Positions 45,136-54,667 of a stretch of 64,000 nucleotides of DNA are shown one piece after another. A program made the translations under genes and the position numbers. The stretch is from contig JAGWIG010000001.1 of NCBI GenBank assembly GCA_028873515.1, positions 1-64,000 on the forward strand, read 5' to 3'. Source of the DNA: Pseudomonadota bacterium (lineage in GTDB: Bacteria; Pseudomonadota; Gammaproteobacteria; Burkholderiales; REEB80). Numbering within the stretch: position 1 is the stretch's first letter; every line of letters begins with the position of its first letter. The notes under the pieces are model-generated. The model did no database searches. It saw only the letters and a program-made list of their open reading frames with translations, and was not told where the DNA came from.

Positions 45136-45597
45136 TCAATGCATCAATGGATCGCCCTCACCAAACAGCAATTCTTCTATGAAAAGATAATCATGCGCTT
45201 GCCCTTGGCACCACAGGACCATAAGGGTGATCCATTTAATATGCTCAAGGCTTACTTCTTCATCCTTAATCGCAAGCGCACGATCAATAATCCATTCACG
45301 TTGAATAGGATTTAGAATTCCAGAAATACTTAAAAATGTGAGAAAGCCTCTCGATTCACTATCCAACGCCTGTAGTTCAGGCCCGGCATATATCCGATAT
45401 GAAGCGCTATTTGCAAGGCTTTCAGGGTAAGGTTGATTTTGTGGCAATGATTCCAAACCCCGTAACCAATCAAAAGCAAGATTAATTTCTTTACTATCAA
45501 ACCCAGCCTGTGTTAATTCACGGGTCAATACATTTTGATCAGGATGGATATCCGCTTCAAAATAATTTTCAAAAAGATAAACTAGGATATCAAACAT
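45136..45597 (-). CDS. smg: Smg family protein (DUF494)
   Basis: The 153-residue protein matches Smg: MFDILVYLFENYFEADIHPD at the N-terminus, the DSKEINLAFDWLRGL segment, and LEHIKWITLMVLW near the C-terminus. Its function is not established; it is usually encoded beside dprA and topA. The ATG at 45597 follows GAGGG by about five bases. dprA, often upstream, is not present here: only about 100 bases separate smg from the LysM gene. Confidence 0.88.
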   Translation of the reverse strand: MFDILVYLFENYFEADIHPDQNVLTRELTQAGFDSKEINLAFDWLRGLESLPQNQPYPESLANSASYRIYAGPELQALDSESRGFLTFLSISGILNPIQREWIIDRALAIKDEEVSLEHIKWITLMVLWCQGQAHDYLFIEELLFGEGDPLMH

Positions 45598-45696
45598 TAA
45601 TCCCTCTTGTTTAATGTCCGGCCAACAATGGCTGCGGAAGATTGCGCTTATTTTCAAGCATGTCCGAAAGGGGGCCAGACGTCAAGAAATCGATGA

Positions 45697-46731
45697 TCAC
45701 GCTGCAGGGACAAATGCTTCAGCTCCAATCTTTACAGGCCTGTTTGCCTGTATTACAACCGCATAAGAAAGGTGGGCAAATGCATGAAATATATATAAAA
45801 CAATATGGGAATGGCGGTGAAGACCGTCAACTTTGGCATTTTCATTTCTCCCTCCCGAGACAGCCATGTTTTTTACCTCCAAAACGGCCCCGTTTTCAAG
45901 TCCATCCTCAACTCCCCGATTGAGTATTACAACTGAATTAGTTGCAGCTTCTCCAATTCCATGCCCCATGGCTACAACTCTTGCGTCAATGGGAGCATGG
46001 GGAAGGTATGGGAAAACCGGAACAGGCATTGCAGGTGGCGGAACCAATCGGTCTCCCGGATCAACCTCTTTCACTGCGTATAATATTCTGACTTTGGCTG
46101 GATTACCTGGAACTATAACCTTTGCATTTCCCAACCATACCGCCTCTACACCCAAATAACTTCCGTCCACTGGATCCTTTAACCTACGGCTAACCCTATA
46201 AAGGGCTAGCACCTGACCTGCTGTAGCCGTCAATCCTTTCACATATATAACTGTATCAGGCGAGCCAACCAGATGATGCCCCTCAACCTGAACAACCTTT
46301 GACGCATCTTTAAGCAAATTACTAGACATTAATAATGAATAAGACAAAAAGGGATAAATCGAATTGACATTAAAGCCCGGGATAGGCTCAGGCTTTATGG
46401 GCGTTGATCTTATAGTGGGAGAGAGCACTACCGTTTCAAGAGGGTGCTGCAAAGGCACAAGGGTGACTTCTGGTTGATTCTTGTACATACTGAAAACCAA
46501 AACATCCCCAGGATAAATAAGATTAGGGTTCTGAATAGAAGGGTTAACATGCCAAATTTTAGGCCATTGCCAAGGATTTGAAAGAAAACGACCCGCGATT
46601 TTCCAGAGGCTATCTCCTTTTCTTACCGTATACTGTGCAGGATGATCCGGACGTAATTTAACGTCAGCACTAGCTTGTGTGCAAAACACAAGACTTGCAA
46701 TAACAATAACCGGTATAATATAAGATCGCAT
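45697..46731 (-). CDS. Secreted LysM-domain peptidoglycan-binding protein
   Basis: The 344-residue protein has a signal peptide (about residues 1-22) and then a LysM domain ([30 protein letters not shown], given here as the region 34-80). The rest is an extended region typical of the LysM proteins found upstream of dprA/smg/topA in Betaproteobacteria. It is probably exported and bound to peptidoglycan. It diverges from def across 102 bases. The exact role of the family is unknown. Confidence 0.85.
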   Translation of the reverse strand: MRSYIIPVIVIASLVFCTQASADVKLRPDHPAQYTVRKGDSLWKIAGRFLSNPWQWPKIWHVNPSIQNPNLIYPGDVLVFSMYKNQPEVTLVPLQHPLETVVLSPTIRSTPIKPEPIPGFNVNSIYPFLSYSLLMSSNLLKDASKVVQVEGHHLVGSPDTVIYVKGLTATAGQVLALYRVSRRLKDPVDGSYLGVEAVWLGNAKVIVPGNPAKVRILYAVKEVDPGDRLVPPPAMPVPVFPYLPHAPIDARVVAMGHGIGEAATNSVVILNRGVEDGLENGAVLEVKNMAVSGGRNENAKVDGLHRHSHIVLYIFHAFAHLSYAVVIQANRPVKIGAEAFVPAA

Positions 46732-46833
46732 AGTGGCCCTTTTATTTTGTATTTTCTTGCGGCATTAAAACGCCCTTCAATCCCGGCCCATGCACAAATT
46801 GTGATAGCAATCGAACTAATTGGCAAGAACGAT

Positions 46834-47337
46834 ATGGCATTCTTAACCATTTTACGCTACCCTGACACACGACTGCATATTCAGGCAAGTCCTGTTGAAC
46901 AGTTTGATGGGAATCTGCACCGTTTGCTCGATGACATGGCAGAAACTATGTATGCAAACCAAGGTATTGGTCTTGCAGCGAGCCAGGTCGATGTTCATGT
47001 TCAAGCGCTCATTATTGATTTGTCAGAAAAGCATGACAATCGCCTTGAGATCATAAATCCTGAAATTATGAACTTTTCTGGAGACATTGTTGGTGAAGAA
47101 GGATGCCTTTCAGTTCCAGGCATTTACGAGCGGGTCAGACGTGCTGCTCTTATTGAAGTCAAATTCCAGGATCGTTACGGAAATTACCATACCCTTGAAG
47201 CTGAAAATTTGCTTGCAGTCTGCATTCAGCATGAAATGGATCATCTCAAAGGCCGGGTATTCGTTGAATATTTATCGCGTTTGAAACAAGAGCGAATTGT
47301 CCGAAAACTTGAAAAATCCATAAGAAGGCTGGCCTAG
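46834..47337 (+). CDS. def: Peptide deformylase
   Basis: Def removes the formyl group from nascent N-terminal methionine. The 167-residue protein has the three family motifs GIGLAASQV, EGCLSVPG and QHEMDHLKG, whose Cys and two His bind the catalytic metal. The ATG at 46834 (MAFLTILRYPD) is chosen by family start; the frame is open further upstream into the LysM promoter region. fmt begins just after its stop. Confidence 0.95.
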   Translation: MAFLTILRYPDTRLHIQASPVEQFDGNLHRLLDDMAETMYANQGIGLAASQVDVHVQALIIDLSEKHDNRLEIINPEIMNFSGDIVGEEGCLSVPGIYERVRRAALIEVKFQDRYGNYHTLEAENLLAVCIQHEMDHLKGRVFVEYLSRLKQERIVRKLEKSIRRLA

Positions 47338-47338
47338 G

Positions 47339-48250
47339 ATGCGGGTAATTTTTGCCGGCACACCAGATTTTGCTGCCACCTCACTTCAAGCCATTGTCTC
47401 CGCAGGCCATGAAGTTAAACTTGTAATATCACGTCCCGACAAACCTCAAGGTCGAGGACAAAACTTTCACCCTAGCGCAGTCAAAACCCTCGCCTTAAAG
47501 TTTGGAATTCCCGTAATGACTCCGGTAAATCTGGATGAACTAAAATCGAACAAACTACCGGATGTAGACGTAATCGTAGTTGTAGCTTATGGTAAGCTCA
47601 TACCTTACTGCTTACTCTCTCATTCAAGATTTGGGGGGATTAATATTCATGCTTCCCTTTTACCACGTTGGCGTGGTGCCGCACCAATTCAACGTGCCAT
47701 TGCTGCAGGGGATAAGATTACTGGAATCAGTATCATGCAAATGGATGCAGGATTAGATACAGGTGGCATAATTCTTCAAAAACAAATTGAAATCGAATCA
47801 AGCGATACATCCTCCAGTTTATACAATAAGCTCAAATTATTAGGAGCCTGTGCTATTATTGAAGCCTTGGCTAGACTTGATCATGACTCCATTAAAACCA
47901 TAACCCAAGATGAAACCAAAGCAACATGGGCTACAAAGCTAAATCGCTCCGAATCACATCTTGATCTAACACAAGATGCGATTATTCTTGAACGTCTTAT
48001 ACGGGCTTTGAATCCATGGCCAGGCGCCAATATTATTCTTGATGGTGAGCCAGTAAAAATTGGGGGGGCTAAAACTTGTGAGAGTTCGGGTATGCCCGGA
48101 GAAATCCTTGCTCGGGATCATCAGCTTATTATCGCATGCGGGAAAGGGTCTCTCGAAATCCAGACCATCCAGTCTGCCGGGAAACGCCCAATGAACATTT
48201 CAGCTTGGTTATCAGGCCATCCCATTAAAACTAACAGGCTTATAAAATGA
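47339..48250 (+). CDS. fmt: Methionyl-tRNA formyltransferase
   Basis: Fmt formylates initiator Met-tRNA, the reaction reversed on proteins by Def. The 303-residue protein begins MRVIFAGTPDFA and has the formyl-folate site HASLLPRWRGAAPIQRAI with the catalytic Asn/His/Asp set (NIHASLLP, MDAGLDTG). It ends four bases into rsmB (ATGA overlap), so the three genes form one operon. Confidence 0.96.
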   Translation: MRVIFAGTPDFAATSLQAIVSAGHEVKLVISRPDKPQGRGQNFHPSAVKTLALKFGIPVMTPVNLDELKSNKLPDVDVIVVVAYGKLIPYCLLSHSRFGGINIHASLLPRWRGAAPIQRAIAAGDKITGISIMQMDAGLDTGGIILQKQIEIESSDTSSSLYNKLKLLGACAIIEALARLDHDSIKTITQDETKATWATKLNRSESHLDLTQDAIILERLIRALNPWPGANIILDGEPVKIGGAKTCESSGMPGEILARDHQLIIACGKGSLEIQTIQSAGKRPMNISAWLSGHPIKTNRLIK

Positions 48251-49518
48251 ATCATTCAGCTTATAGCCTCGCCGCCTTAGCGGTTTCTCGCACCCTCTCA
48301 GGTCAAACGCTCACCCATGTGCTAGCCGAACAAGATTTCCAATCTTCAATTAACCCTGCAGCGGTACGCGATATGACCAGTAACGCTCTGAGATTTTTAG
48401 GCCAGTCAAAAGTAATTATCCAGAAACTTTCCCGACAACTGAACCAGGATGCGCGTGTTGAAGCACTGCTATATATCGGAATCAGCCAGATTGCGCTAGG
48501 GCGACCAGCCTATGCCATTGTCAATGCTATTGTCGACGCCTGTGAACCTCTGAACAGAAGTTGGGCTAAGAAATATACAAATGCACTTTTACGAAGCTAC
48601 TTACGCCAGCAAGAAACCCTGAACCAGGTCATAGTGGAAAATGAATTGGGCCGATATAATCATCCAATTTGGTGGATAAACCTGCTCAAACAGGATTGGC
48701 CTCAAGACTGGCTGTCAATCCTGTCTGCAAACCAGACCCACCCCCCAATGACCCTCCGTACCAATAAACGGAGAATCAGTTTAGATGAATATATTATTAT
48801 GCTGGACAAGGCAGGAGTTATGACCTCCCGTTATGAAAATAACGCCCTTATTCTTGAAAAACCCCAATCAGTCCATAATCTGCCCGGGTTTTCTGAAGGG
48901 CTGGTTTCCGTACAGGATTCAAGTGCTCAATGGGCAGCACATTTACTTGATCTGTCACCGGGTCAACGGATTCTTGATGCCTGTTGTGCCCCCGGTGGTA
49001 AGTCTGCCCATATTCTGGAATTAGCAGATGTACATCTGACAGGAATTGATTCCGATTCCAATCGTCTAGACATGGCACGTTCAACGCTTGACCGACTTGG
49101 GTTAAAGGCTTTTCTCATTAAGGCAGATGTCAGAGAAATTGATACATGGTGGGATGGAATCCCTTTCGATCGTATTCTTGCAGATGTTCCCTGCTCGGCA
49201 TCTGGAATCGTTCGGCGACATCCAGATATCAAATGGAATCGAAGGCTTGAAGATCTGGACTCCTTCTCGCATGCCCAGGCTGAGATAATGGACGCCCTGT
49301 GGCAATGCCTTGCCATTGGTGGTAAATTGCTCTATGCGACCTGCTCGGTATTCAAACAGGAAAACGCCAATCAGACAGCCTTATTTCTAGAAATGCACCC
49401 AGATGCCCGGTTATTACCGCTAACCAAGCTGTCCGAAAAAGATAAGCAACTTTTACCTAATGCCCAACAGGATGGTTTTTATTACGCGCTGTTTGAGCGG
49501 AATGCTGGCCTACACTAA
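48247..49518 (+). CDS. rsmB: 16S rRNA (cytosine967-C5)-methyltransferase RsmB
   Basis: The 423-residue protein joins an N-terminal NusB-like RNA-binding domain to a SAM-dependent methyltransferase. The methyltransferase has DACCAPGGKSAHI for SAM, DVPCSASGIVRRHPD with the PC motif, and YATCSVFKQEN with the catalytic TC cysteine. It overlaps fmt by four bases and the next gene by 17 bases. Confidence 0.95.
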   Translation: MNHSAYSLAALAVSRTLSGQTLTHVLAEQDFQSSINPAAVRDMTSNALRFLGQSKVIIQKLSRQLNQDARVEALLYIGISQIALGRPAYAIVNAIVDACEPLNRSWAKKYTNALLRSYLRQQETLNQVIVENELGRYNHPIWWINLLKQDWPQDWLSILSANQTHPPMTLRTNKRRISLDEYIIMLDKAGVMTSRYENNALILEKPQSVHNLPGFSEGLVSVQDSSAQWAAHLLDLSPGQRILDACCAPGGKSAHILELADVHLTGIDSDSNRLDMARSTLDRLGLKAFLIKADVREIDTWWDGIPFDRILADVPCSASGIVRRHPDIKWNRRLEDLDSFSHAQAEIMDALWQCLAIGGKLLYATCSVFKQENANQTALFLEMHPDARLLPLTKLSEKDKQLLPNAQQDGFYYALFERNAGLH

Positions 49519-50083
49519 CTTCAAGCGCTGCATACTGCGTACGGCTTTAGTCGGCCTGCTGACTGTCTGCGCTTCATCTGCCCTGGCAAGCACTATTCAG
49601 GTCAACCATAGCAAATTACGTCTTGTTGATAATGTCTACCAGCTAAATTCTACCTTTACGTTAACATTAAGCAATTTTCAGCATGAGGCGTTGCAAGAGG
49701 GGGTCAGCTTAACCTTCACTATCGAATTCAATCTGGTACATCATCGAACATGGTGGTTTAGTGATCAAATTGCGGATGTTCGCCAGCAGCGCACCCTTAC
49801 CTATCATGCTCTGACCCGCCAGTACCAACTCACGATTAATGGACTTGTTTCCAACTACCCTGATCTTTCTGATGCCCTTCGTGCTCTTGGTTCAGTACGT
49901 CAGTGGCAAGTTGTTGATGCCGTTTTACTTAAAAAAAATATCCCGTACATTGCGGGAGTACGTATGTGGCTGGATACATCCCAACTACCCAAACCTCTTC
50001 AAGTAAATGCTCTGACGAATAATGACTGGCTTCTTGATTCACATTGGTATCATTTTAACCTGTCACCAGGGTGGAAGGGGTAA
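49502..50083 (+). CDS. DUF4390 family secreted or membrane-anchored protein
   Basis: The 193-residue protein has an N-terminal signal sequence (about residues 9-29, ending SSALA) and a beta-rich domain of the DUF4390 type (LNSTFTLTLSNFQHEALQEGV). Its function is unknown. It is regularly encoded between rsmB and ntrY in Betaproteobacteria. I took the ATG at 49502 inside the rsmB end; 49460 would extend a poor signal peptide. Its stop overlaps the ntrY start by one base. Confidence 0.8.
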   Translation: MLAYTNFKRCILRTALVGLLTVCASSALASTIQVNHSKLRLVDNVYQLNSTFTLTLSNFQHEALQEGVSLTFTIEFNLVHHRTWWFSDQIADVRQQRTLTYHALTRQYQLTINGLVSNYPDLSDALRALGSVRQWQVVDAVLLKKNIPYIAGVRMWLDTSQLPKPLQVNALTNNDWLLDSHWYHFNLSPGWKG

Positions 50084-52197
50084 TGCGCACCCTTCTGTTT
50101 ATTTTTGTCGCAAGTGGCGGTATCCTACTATACCTTTTATCACTTGCCACAGGCAATACTACAGAATTTTCACGCCATTTCCCCCTTCTCTTAATTGGAG
50201 GGGGAGTATTATCACTATTACTTCTAGGTCTAATCCTTTATCAGTTGTTCGTACTTCGCCGTAAACTCAAAGCACAAGTCTTCGGTGCAAAATTAACATT
50301 AAGACTAATGTGGATGTTTGCTTTAATGGCCCTTGTACCAAGCATTCTGGTATTCGGCATGAGCGTACAGTTCCTTAAAAGCAGTATTGAAACATGGTTT
50401 AATGTCCGAGTTGAACATGCCTTAAAGGGAGGACTAAATCTCGGCCAGAGCGCACTGGATAATATGCGCTCCCAACTTATCAAAAAAGCCAATTCAATGG
50501 CCTATGAGATCTCAATTCAACCTGCAAATGGCAATTTGGGGCTACTTCATCTTTTACGCGAACAAAACGGAGTATCTGAAGCAACTTTATTTGATGCTCA
50601 TGGCAATGTTCTTGAATTTTCGAGCAACAATCAAAGCAAACTCCTTCCTGATGACTTTCTAAATGATATAATCATGCGACAAGTCAGGCAGCAGCAGCCG
50701 TACTCCGAAGTTCAGTATACTCACCAAGGAGACATGTTGCTCCGTGTTGTCGTTCCAGTAAATGTTCTTAGCCTGCATGAAGACATTCGGGCCTTACAAC
50801 TAATTGAACCCGTTCCGCGCCAATTAGCCCGGGATGCCGATACTGTGCAAGCAGGATATCGTAACTATCAAGAACTGGTGTTGTCGCGACTCGGGCTAAA
50901 GAGACTATTTGGACTGTCTTTAACTCTTACTTTGCTGCTTGGGCTATTTTCTGCCGTAGCCTTTGCCTTTCTTATGAGCGAAAGACTTAGTGCACCACTA
51001 TCCTTATTGGCTGAAGGAACTAAAGCCGTAGCTAAAGGGGATTTTTCCAGAATAGCCGTACAAAGTCGTGACGAACTAGGGTTACTCATGCGATCGTTTA
51101 ACAGCATGACCCGCCAATTATCTGAAGCTCACCATGCAGCCCATTTTCATCAAGAACAACTTGAAACTGCAAAATCCTATCTTGAAAATATACTGTCTAA
51201 TCTTTCATCGGGGGTAATGACATTTGATGAAACATTCATGCTACGCACCACCAATCCAGCTGCTCGAACTATTTTAGACGTTGATTTTTCTAATCTAACA
51301 AACAAACCTCTAAACCAGTGGGGAGAAAACTCACAAATTGGACAATTTGCCAGAGAAGTCTATGCCAATTTCGAAAACAAAGAAAATGAGCAATGGGATC
51401 AGCAATTTACTTATCATGGTGAAAAAGGGAATCAAGTATTACTCATACGTGGCACCCGCTTGCCCAATGCATCCTGCATCGTCGTCTTCGATGACATCAC
51501 CCATCTTTTACAGGCCCAAAGAAATGCTGCGTGGGGAGAGGTAGCCCGAAGACTCGCACATGAGATCAAGAACCCTCTTACCCCCATCCAGTTATCTGCA
51601 GAGCATCTGGCACATAAATTATCTGGCAAACTTGGCCCTAACGAAACAGAAATGCTTGGGCGGGCAATCACCACTATTGTCAACCAGGTCAATGCAATGA
51701 AAGCCATGGTCGACGACTTTAGCGATTACGCCCGTATGCGAAAACCAGATCTCAAACCTCTCGATCTTAACAGCCTTGTAAAAGAAGTTTTATCGCTTTA
51801 TGAGCCTATGGGAATTCAGATAGACGCCCATCTTGACCCATCTTTGGGTCAAATACCAGGCGATATGACTCTATTGCGTCAGGTAATTCATAATCTTTTA
51901 AAAAACGCTCAAAATGCATTAAACGGAAAAAAGAACCCCCGCATTCAGGTCTCTACTTTGCGACAGGAAAACAAGGTTATTTTAAATATCGAAGACAATG
52001 GCAATGGATTTCCAAAAGATCTGATTGCTCGCGCCTTCGAACCTTATGTGACGACAAATCCGAAAGGCATGGGGCTAGGGCTCGCAGTTGTCAAAAAAAT
52101 TATCGAGGAACATAACGGAAGTATGCATATCGAAAACATCCGACCACATGGCGCTAAAGTAAGCGTTATACTTGAAGCTTCAGGAGCAACAGAATGA
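50083..52197 (+). CDS. ntrY: NtrY-type sensor histidine kinase
   Basis: The 704-residue kinase has two membrane segments at the N-terminus (about residues 3-20 and 30-53), a third near 75-95, a periplasmic loop and a further segment near residue 275-300. HAMP, PAS and kinase domains follow. The H box is RRLAHEIKNPLTPIQLSAEHL; NLLKNAQNAL, DNGNGFPKD and GMGLGLAVVKKI are intact. NtrY relatives respond to nitrogen or redox state. The ATG at 50083 follows GGAAGGGG. ntrX overlaps its stop by four bases. Confidence 0.9.
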   Translation: MRTLLFIFVASGGILLYLLSLATGNTTEFSRHFPLLLIGGGVLSLLLLGLILYQLFVLRRKLKAQVFGAKLTLRLMWMFALMALVPSILVFGMSVQFLKSSIETWFNVRVEHALKGGLNLGQSALDNMRSQLIKKANSMAYEISIQPANGNLGLLHLLREQNGVSEATLFDAHGNVLEFSSNNQSKLLPDDFLNDIIMRQVRQQQPYSEVQYTHQGDMLLRVVVPVNVLSLHEDIRALQLIEPVPRQLARDADTVQAGYRNYQELVLSRLGLKRLFGLSLTLTLLLGLFSAVAFAFLMSERLSAPLSLLAEGTKAVAKGDFSRIAVQSRDELGLLMRSFNSMTRQLSEAHHAAHFHQEQLETAKSYLENILSNLSSGVMTFDETFMLRTTNPAARTILDVDFSNLTNKPLNQWGENSQIGQFAREVYANFENKENEQWDQQFTYHGEKGNQVLLIRGTRLPNASCIVVFDDITHLLQAQRNAAWGEVARRLAHEIKNPLTPIQLSAEHLAHKLSGKLGPNETEMLGRAITTIVNQVNAMKAMVDDFSDYARMRKPDLKPLDLNSLVKEVLSLYEPMGIQIDAHLDPSLGQIPGDMTLLRQVIHNLLKNAQNALNGKKNPRIQVSTLRQENKVILNIEDNGNGFPKDLIARAFEPYVTTNPKGMGLGLAVVKKIIEEHNGSMHIENIRPHGAKVSVILEASGATE

Positions 52198-53462
52198 GCG
52201 CACGTCACATACTTGTTGTGGATGATGAAGCAGGCATCCGTGACCTGCTCAAAGAAATCCTTCAGGATGAAGGTTATCAGGTGGCTTTGGCAGAAAATGC
52301 TACTCAAGCACGCCAGTTCAGACGCAATAGGCGTCCAGATCTGGTATTGCTTGATATCTGGATGCCTGATTTTGATGGGGTTTCCCTACTTAAAGAATGG
52401 GCAAACCACAATCTTCTTACAATGCCAGTTATTATGATGAGTGGGCACGGAACCATAGATACTGCTGTTGAAGCAACCCGGTTTGGTGCTTTTGATTTTC
52501 TTGAAAAACCTGTTGCCCTGCAAAAACTACTTGCCACAATTGACCGGGCCTTCCGCGAACATAAAGGTGCGCTTCAGCACTATACGGGTCTTGCACGACT
52601 TTCGGAAAATACAGTATACACTCCCTTGGCTCACAGGCTGACTCAGGTAGCAGAACATCGAGCCCCATTTCTACTGATGGGTGAAGTCGGTTCAGGGGCT
52701 GAGCTATGCGCAAGATTCCTAAGGCAGCATGGCAAGCCCTTTGTCGCCCCAGATACGACTGCATGGCTCGCCTATCAACCTCTTGATCTTTTAGCCGAAG
52801 CACAAAATGGTGTGTTATTCCTTTCCGAAGTTGGTAATCTCAACCGCCTTGAGCAGAAAGGTTTACTGCTGATGCTGGGTAAAATTGAGAAATTTAATGT
52901 CCAGTTAATTACAGCTACAACGCATCAGCTTTCGCAACTTGTTGATGGAGGACATTTTGATGCCAACCTCTTTAACAAGCTGACCAGATTAGTCTTAACC
53001 TTGCCAAATTTGCGACAGCACCGTGAAGAAATCCCTAGCTTGGCGCAACTTATACTTACCGAACTAATTGAGCAGGATGAGGTGCCACTTCGTCGATTTT
53101 CTCCAGAAGCGCTTACCCTATTAAGGGATGATCCTTGGCCAGTTACTCTGACCCAGCTTTATAATGTCATCAAAACTTTAGCCATGGTAAGTCTGAAGGA
53201 ACAAATCAGCACACATGACGTTATGCAAACACTTCTTCAATTTAAAGACACCCGTGAGCTATTATTACCTCCTTTACCCCTTGACATGCCGCTTCGGGAC
53301 GCACGTGATGCGTTTGAAAAAATTTATTTTGAACACCATATACAACAAGCCGGGGGAAACATGAGCAAAGTTGCTGAAAGAATTGGTTTAGAACGAACCC
53401 ATCTGTACAGAAAACTCAAGAAGCTCGGCGTAAATATTGGAAAAGCCAGAGAGGACTCATGA
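52194..53462 (+). CDS. ntrX: NtrX-like response regulator with degenerate AAA+ domain
   Basis: The 422-residue protein has a receiver domain (phosphoacceptor D54 in LVLLDIWMPD), a central AAA+-like domain and a C-terminal Fis-type helix-turn-helix (NMSKVAERIGLERTHLYRKLKKLG). The central domain has decayed: Walker A GESGTGKE reads GEVGSGAE at 163-170 (Lys lost). Walker B reads LFLSE at 208-212 instead of LFLDE, and the GAFTGA loop for sigma-54 is absent. It probably regulates as a DNA-binding protein without ATP hydrolysis. It forms an operon with ntrY. Confidence 0.88.
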   Translation: MSARHILVVDDEAGIRDLLKEILQDEGYQVALAENATQARQFRRNRRPDLVLLDIWMPDFDGVSLLKEWANHNLLTMPVIMMSGHGTIDTAVEATRFGAFDFLEKPVALQKLLATIDRAFREHKGALQHYTGLARLSENTVYTPLAHRLTQVAEHRAPFLLMGEVGSGAELCARFLRQHGKPFVAPDTTAWLAYQPLDLLAEAQNGVLFLSEVGNLNRLEQKGLLLMLGKIEKFNVQLITATTHQLSQLVDGGHFDANLFNKLTRLVLTLPNLRQHREEIPSLAQLILTELIEQDEVPLRRFSPEALTLLRDDPWPVTLTQLYNVIKTLAMVSLKEQISTHDVMQTLLQFKDTRELLLPPLPLDMPLRDARDAFEKIYFEHHIQQAGGNMSKVAERIGLERTHLYRKLKKLGVNIGKAREDS

Positions 53463-53839
53463 GTTCCCAAACTGATCATCTGCTAAAACTAAGCAAAACA
53501 CATGACAGCGCTTCGTTACGTTATGGTCTTGGACTTGCCTATATGGATGATAAATTACCACAACTTGCTCAATATGAATTGCAAAAAGCTATAGAAATGC
53601 AGCCAGACTTCGCTGCAGCATGGAAAGCGCTTGGAAAGGCATTAGCAGCAATTGATAATCTTCCAGGTGCCAAAGCAGCATGGACAGAAGGCATTCTAGT
53701 TGCTCGTAAACAAGGTAATATTCAAGCGGCAAAAGAAATGGAAGTATTTTTACGTAGAACTGAAAAAACTAAGCCTGGCCCCGCAACTGAAAACTTGAAA
53801 AACCCTGCAATTTACCATCCGGGCCATAAAGGCTATTAA
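53459..53839 (+). CDS. Small TPR protein
   Basis: The 126-residue cytoplasmic protein has two clear tetratricopeptide units (about residues 18-50 and 52-85; ALAQYELQKAIEMQPDFAAAWKALG-type spacing) and a charged tail. TPRs bind other proteins; the partner is unknown. It overlaps the ntrX stop by four bases (ATGA), so it belongs to the ntrYX operon. Its last 71 bases overlap the end of flgN on the opposite strand. Confidence 0.82.
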   Translation: MSSQTDHLLKLSKTHDSASLRYGLGLAYMDDKLPQLAQYELQKAIEMQPDFAAAWKALGKALAAIDNLPGAKAAWTEGILVARKQGNIQAAKEMEVFLRRTEKTKPGPATENLKNPAIYHPGHKGY

Positions 53840-54242
53840 TTTGACTGGCGGCAGCCAGAACCTGGATAGCATGCGTATTATTCCGTGCCAGAGTTTCTAT
53901 AAGAGATCCATTAGCGAGGTGCTTTAAACGAGTCTTTTCAGCAATATCGATTAATGTTCGCCATAAACCCAACAAATGGGAAGAATCTGGCCCCGCATTA
54001 GCTTTTATCCAGTTAACCATATCAGCGGGATTAACATTATTATGTTGTCCAACCAATGCCTCACGCTGGCGTGCAAACTCTGAAAGATTGGATGCAACCG
54101 TTTCAAGTTTAACCAATAAGGGGGTTAAAGCTTCGACCTGGCCCCTCAACAAAACTTCATATTCTTCATCCAGCAAAGCCAAAAAAGACACAAAGTTTGC
54201 ATGTTCTTCAGTAATTATTTTGGCCAGAAGAGCACTGCTCAC
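53769..54242 (-). CDS. flgN: Flagellar export chaperone FlgN
   Basis: The 157-residue, largely helical protein fits FlgN, which escorts the hook-junction proteins FlgK and FlgL to the export gate. Support comes from its helical pattern, the C-terminal ASQINSLYGPDGKLQ-type segment and its place directly after flgM (overlap of four bases). The 3' end overlaps the TPR gene by 71 bases tail to tail. Confidence 0.85.
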   Translation of the reverse strand: MSSALLAKIITEEHANFVSFLALLDEEYEVLLRGQVEALTPLLVKLETVASNLSEFARQREALVGQHNNVNPADMVNWIKANAGPDSSHLLGLWRTLIDIAEKTRLKHLANGSLIETLARNNTHAIQVLAAASQINSLYGPDGKLQGFSSFQLRGQA

Positions 54243-54547
54243 TTCTTCTCCTGTAATAGCGCTTTAACTGAAGCAATTAAACCACTTGCAATAGCTTCCG
54301 GTTTGATTTGAAAACGACCTTCGGTTATCGCTTGCTTGATCGCACTAATCCGTTCCGCGCTCGCAATGTCTGTTCCAGCAAGAACTGTTTCTAACTGTCT
54401 TATATGATTCCCAGACTGGGTCAAGCTAACCTGATCGCTGGTTGCAGCAGGCGAAGGCGTCGAAGTACCTGAACGACTTGATGCATTCCCATTAGACGTT
54501 ACAACAGTATTAAGTGTTCCGGTTCGAACGGGTCGATCAATTTTCAC
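54239..54547 (-). CDS. flgM: Anti-sigma-28 factor FlgM
   Basis: FlgM binds FliA until the hook is complete and is then exported. The 102-residue protein has the disordered, Ser/Thr-rich N-terminal half and a helical C-terminal sigma-binding half (AERISAIKQAITEGRFQIKPEAIASGLI). The start is GTG at 54547 with AAGGA seven bases upstream. A sigma-28 promoter lies just before it, which gives the usual feedback loop with fliA. Confidence 0.9.
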   Translation of the reverse strand: MKIDRPVRTGTLNTVVTSNGNASSRSGTSTPSPAATSDQVSLTQSGNHIRQLETVLAGTDIASAERISAIKQAITEGRFQIKPEAIASGLIASVKALLQEKK

Positions 54548-54591
54548 AATATTTCCTTCAATGTACGCCGGCAGAGTACTGGTTAATCTAT

Positions 54592-54618
54592 ATTACGGCA
54601 TCACACAAAAAAACTTTA
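54592..54618 (-). promoter_or_regulatory. Sigma-28 (FliA) promoter of flgM
   Basis: On the - strand TAAA (54615-54618) and GCCGTAAT (54592-54599) are separated by exactly 15 bases, the spacing of the sigma-28 consensus TAAA-N15-GCCGATAA. It lies 45 bases before the flgM GTG. Confidence 0.75.
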
Positions 54619-54667
54619 GGGTTTTTTATTCAAAAAAAACAAATTTTCTTACTTACTTGCCAAATAC

